Assembly (NCBI GenBank): GCA_964645935.1 | Contig: CAZYAK010000019.1 | Location: 1-23,806, forward strand | Direction: 5' to 3' | DNA: 23,806 nt | Source of the DNA: CAZYAK01 sp964645935 | Lineage (GTDB): Bacteria; Patescibacteriota; Gracilibacteria; Peribacterales; Peribacteraceae | In this document: positions 23,755 to 23,806 of the stretch, piece after piece | Position numbering within the stretch: position 1 is the first letter of the stretch | Layout: each line of letters begins with the position of its first letter | Notes under the pieces: generated by a model | The model's input: the letters and a program-made list of their open reading frames with translations, nothing else | What the model was told of the DNA's origin: nothing | The model's database searches: none | Program-made: the position numbers and the translations under genes

Positions 23755-23806
23755 CGAGTGACGAGTGACGAGTGACGAGTGACGAGTGACGAGTGACGAG
23801 TGACGA
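23752..23806 (+). repeat. Tandem 7-bp repeat TGACGAG at the window edge
   Basis: Almost eight perfect copies begin with the TGA stop codon of priA and continue to the edge of the window, so the true length is unknown. The unit is not a multiple of three, so TGA falls in every plus-strand frame. On the minus strand (CTCGTCA unit) no stop occurs. Confidence 0.95.

Noticed and set aside
23752..23806. CRISPR array at the right edge
   Set aside because: The unit is only 7 bp with no spacers, so it is a simple tandem repeat.

Overview
The window looks like GC-rich bacterial chromosome (about 60% G+C by eye), densely packed with single-copy housekeeping genes plus a few surface-protein genes. TGA is used as a stop and TGG for Trp, so the standard bacterial code fits. 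Compact genes, S-layer-homology (SLH) surface proteins, a Ser/Gln-linker protein with DUF4215-type Cys repeats, and a rather short MurJ suggest a Candidate Phyla Radiation bacterium of the Peribacteria/Peregrinibacteria type. This placement is an inference from gene style; Deinococcota-like lineages, which also have SLH proteins and leaderless genes, are not formally excluded.

Layout. 1-347: a non-coding segment of short direct and inverted repeats. 348-7622: acylphosphatase (+), murJ (-), purL (+), an SLH surface protein (+), murC (-) and an FtsB/DivIC-like divisome protein (+). 7623-9052: a strongly hairpin-forming spacer, initiator tRNA-fMet (-), rpmA (+) and an unknown cytoplasmic protein (+). 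9053-17248: a minus-strand block, given here from low to high coordinate, of thpR, an unknown protein coupled to lepA, lepA, pdxT, a 1150-residue secreted Cys-rich/beta-propeller protein and pdxS. 17249-17942: a truncated tRNA-Pro copy, an intact tRNA-Pro(UGG), and a spacer with a 13-bp hairpin. 17943-23754: a secreted SLH plus vanadium-haloperoxidase-type fusion (+), an unknown protein (-), a queuosine-precursor transporter (+) and priA (+). The right edge is a 7-bp tandem repeat that starts in the priA stop codon.

How the genes work together. MurC and MurJ make and flip peptidoglycan precursors, and the FtsB-like protein belongs to the septal machinery. PdxS and PdxT together form PLP synthase. 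RpmA, LepA and the two tRNAs serve translation. PurL belongs to purine synthesis, and the YhhQ-type transporter suggests queuosine salvage. PriA restarts replication forks. Three secreted proteins contribute to the cell surface.

Most striking signals: (1) thirteen genes carry a -10-like hexamer ending only 6-9 nt before the start codon, several with a matching -35-like hexamer 16-17 nt further upstream, and I found no convincing Shine-Dalgarno motif, so leaderless mRNAs appear to be the rule; (2) a vanadium-haloperoxidase/PAP2-type enzyme is fused to SLH repeats; (3) PriA keeps only one of its two usual zinc sites; (4) a duplicated promoter and tRNA-Pro 5' fragment lies upstream of the real tRNA; (5) large hairpins, one of them including the tRNA CCA end, lie beside the initiator tRNA.
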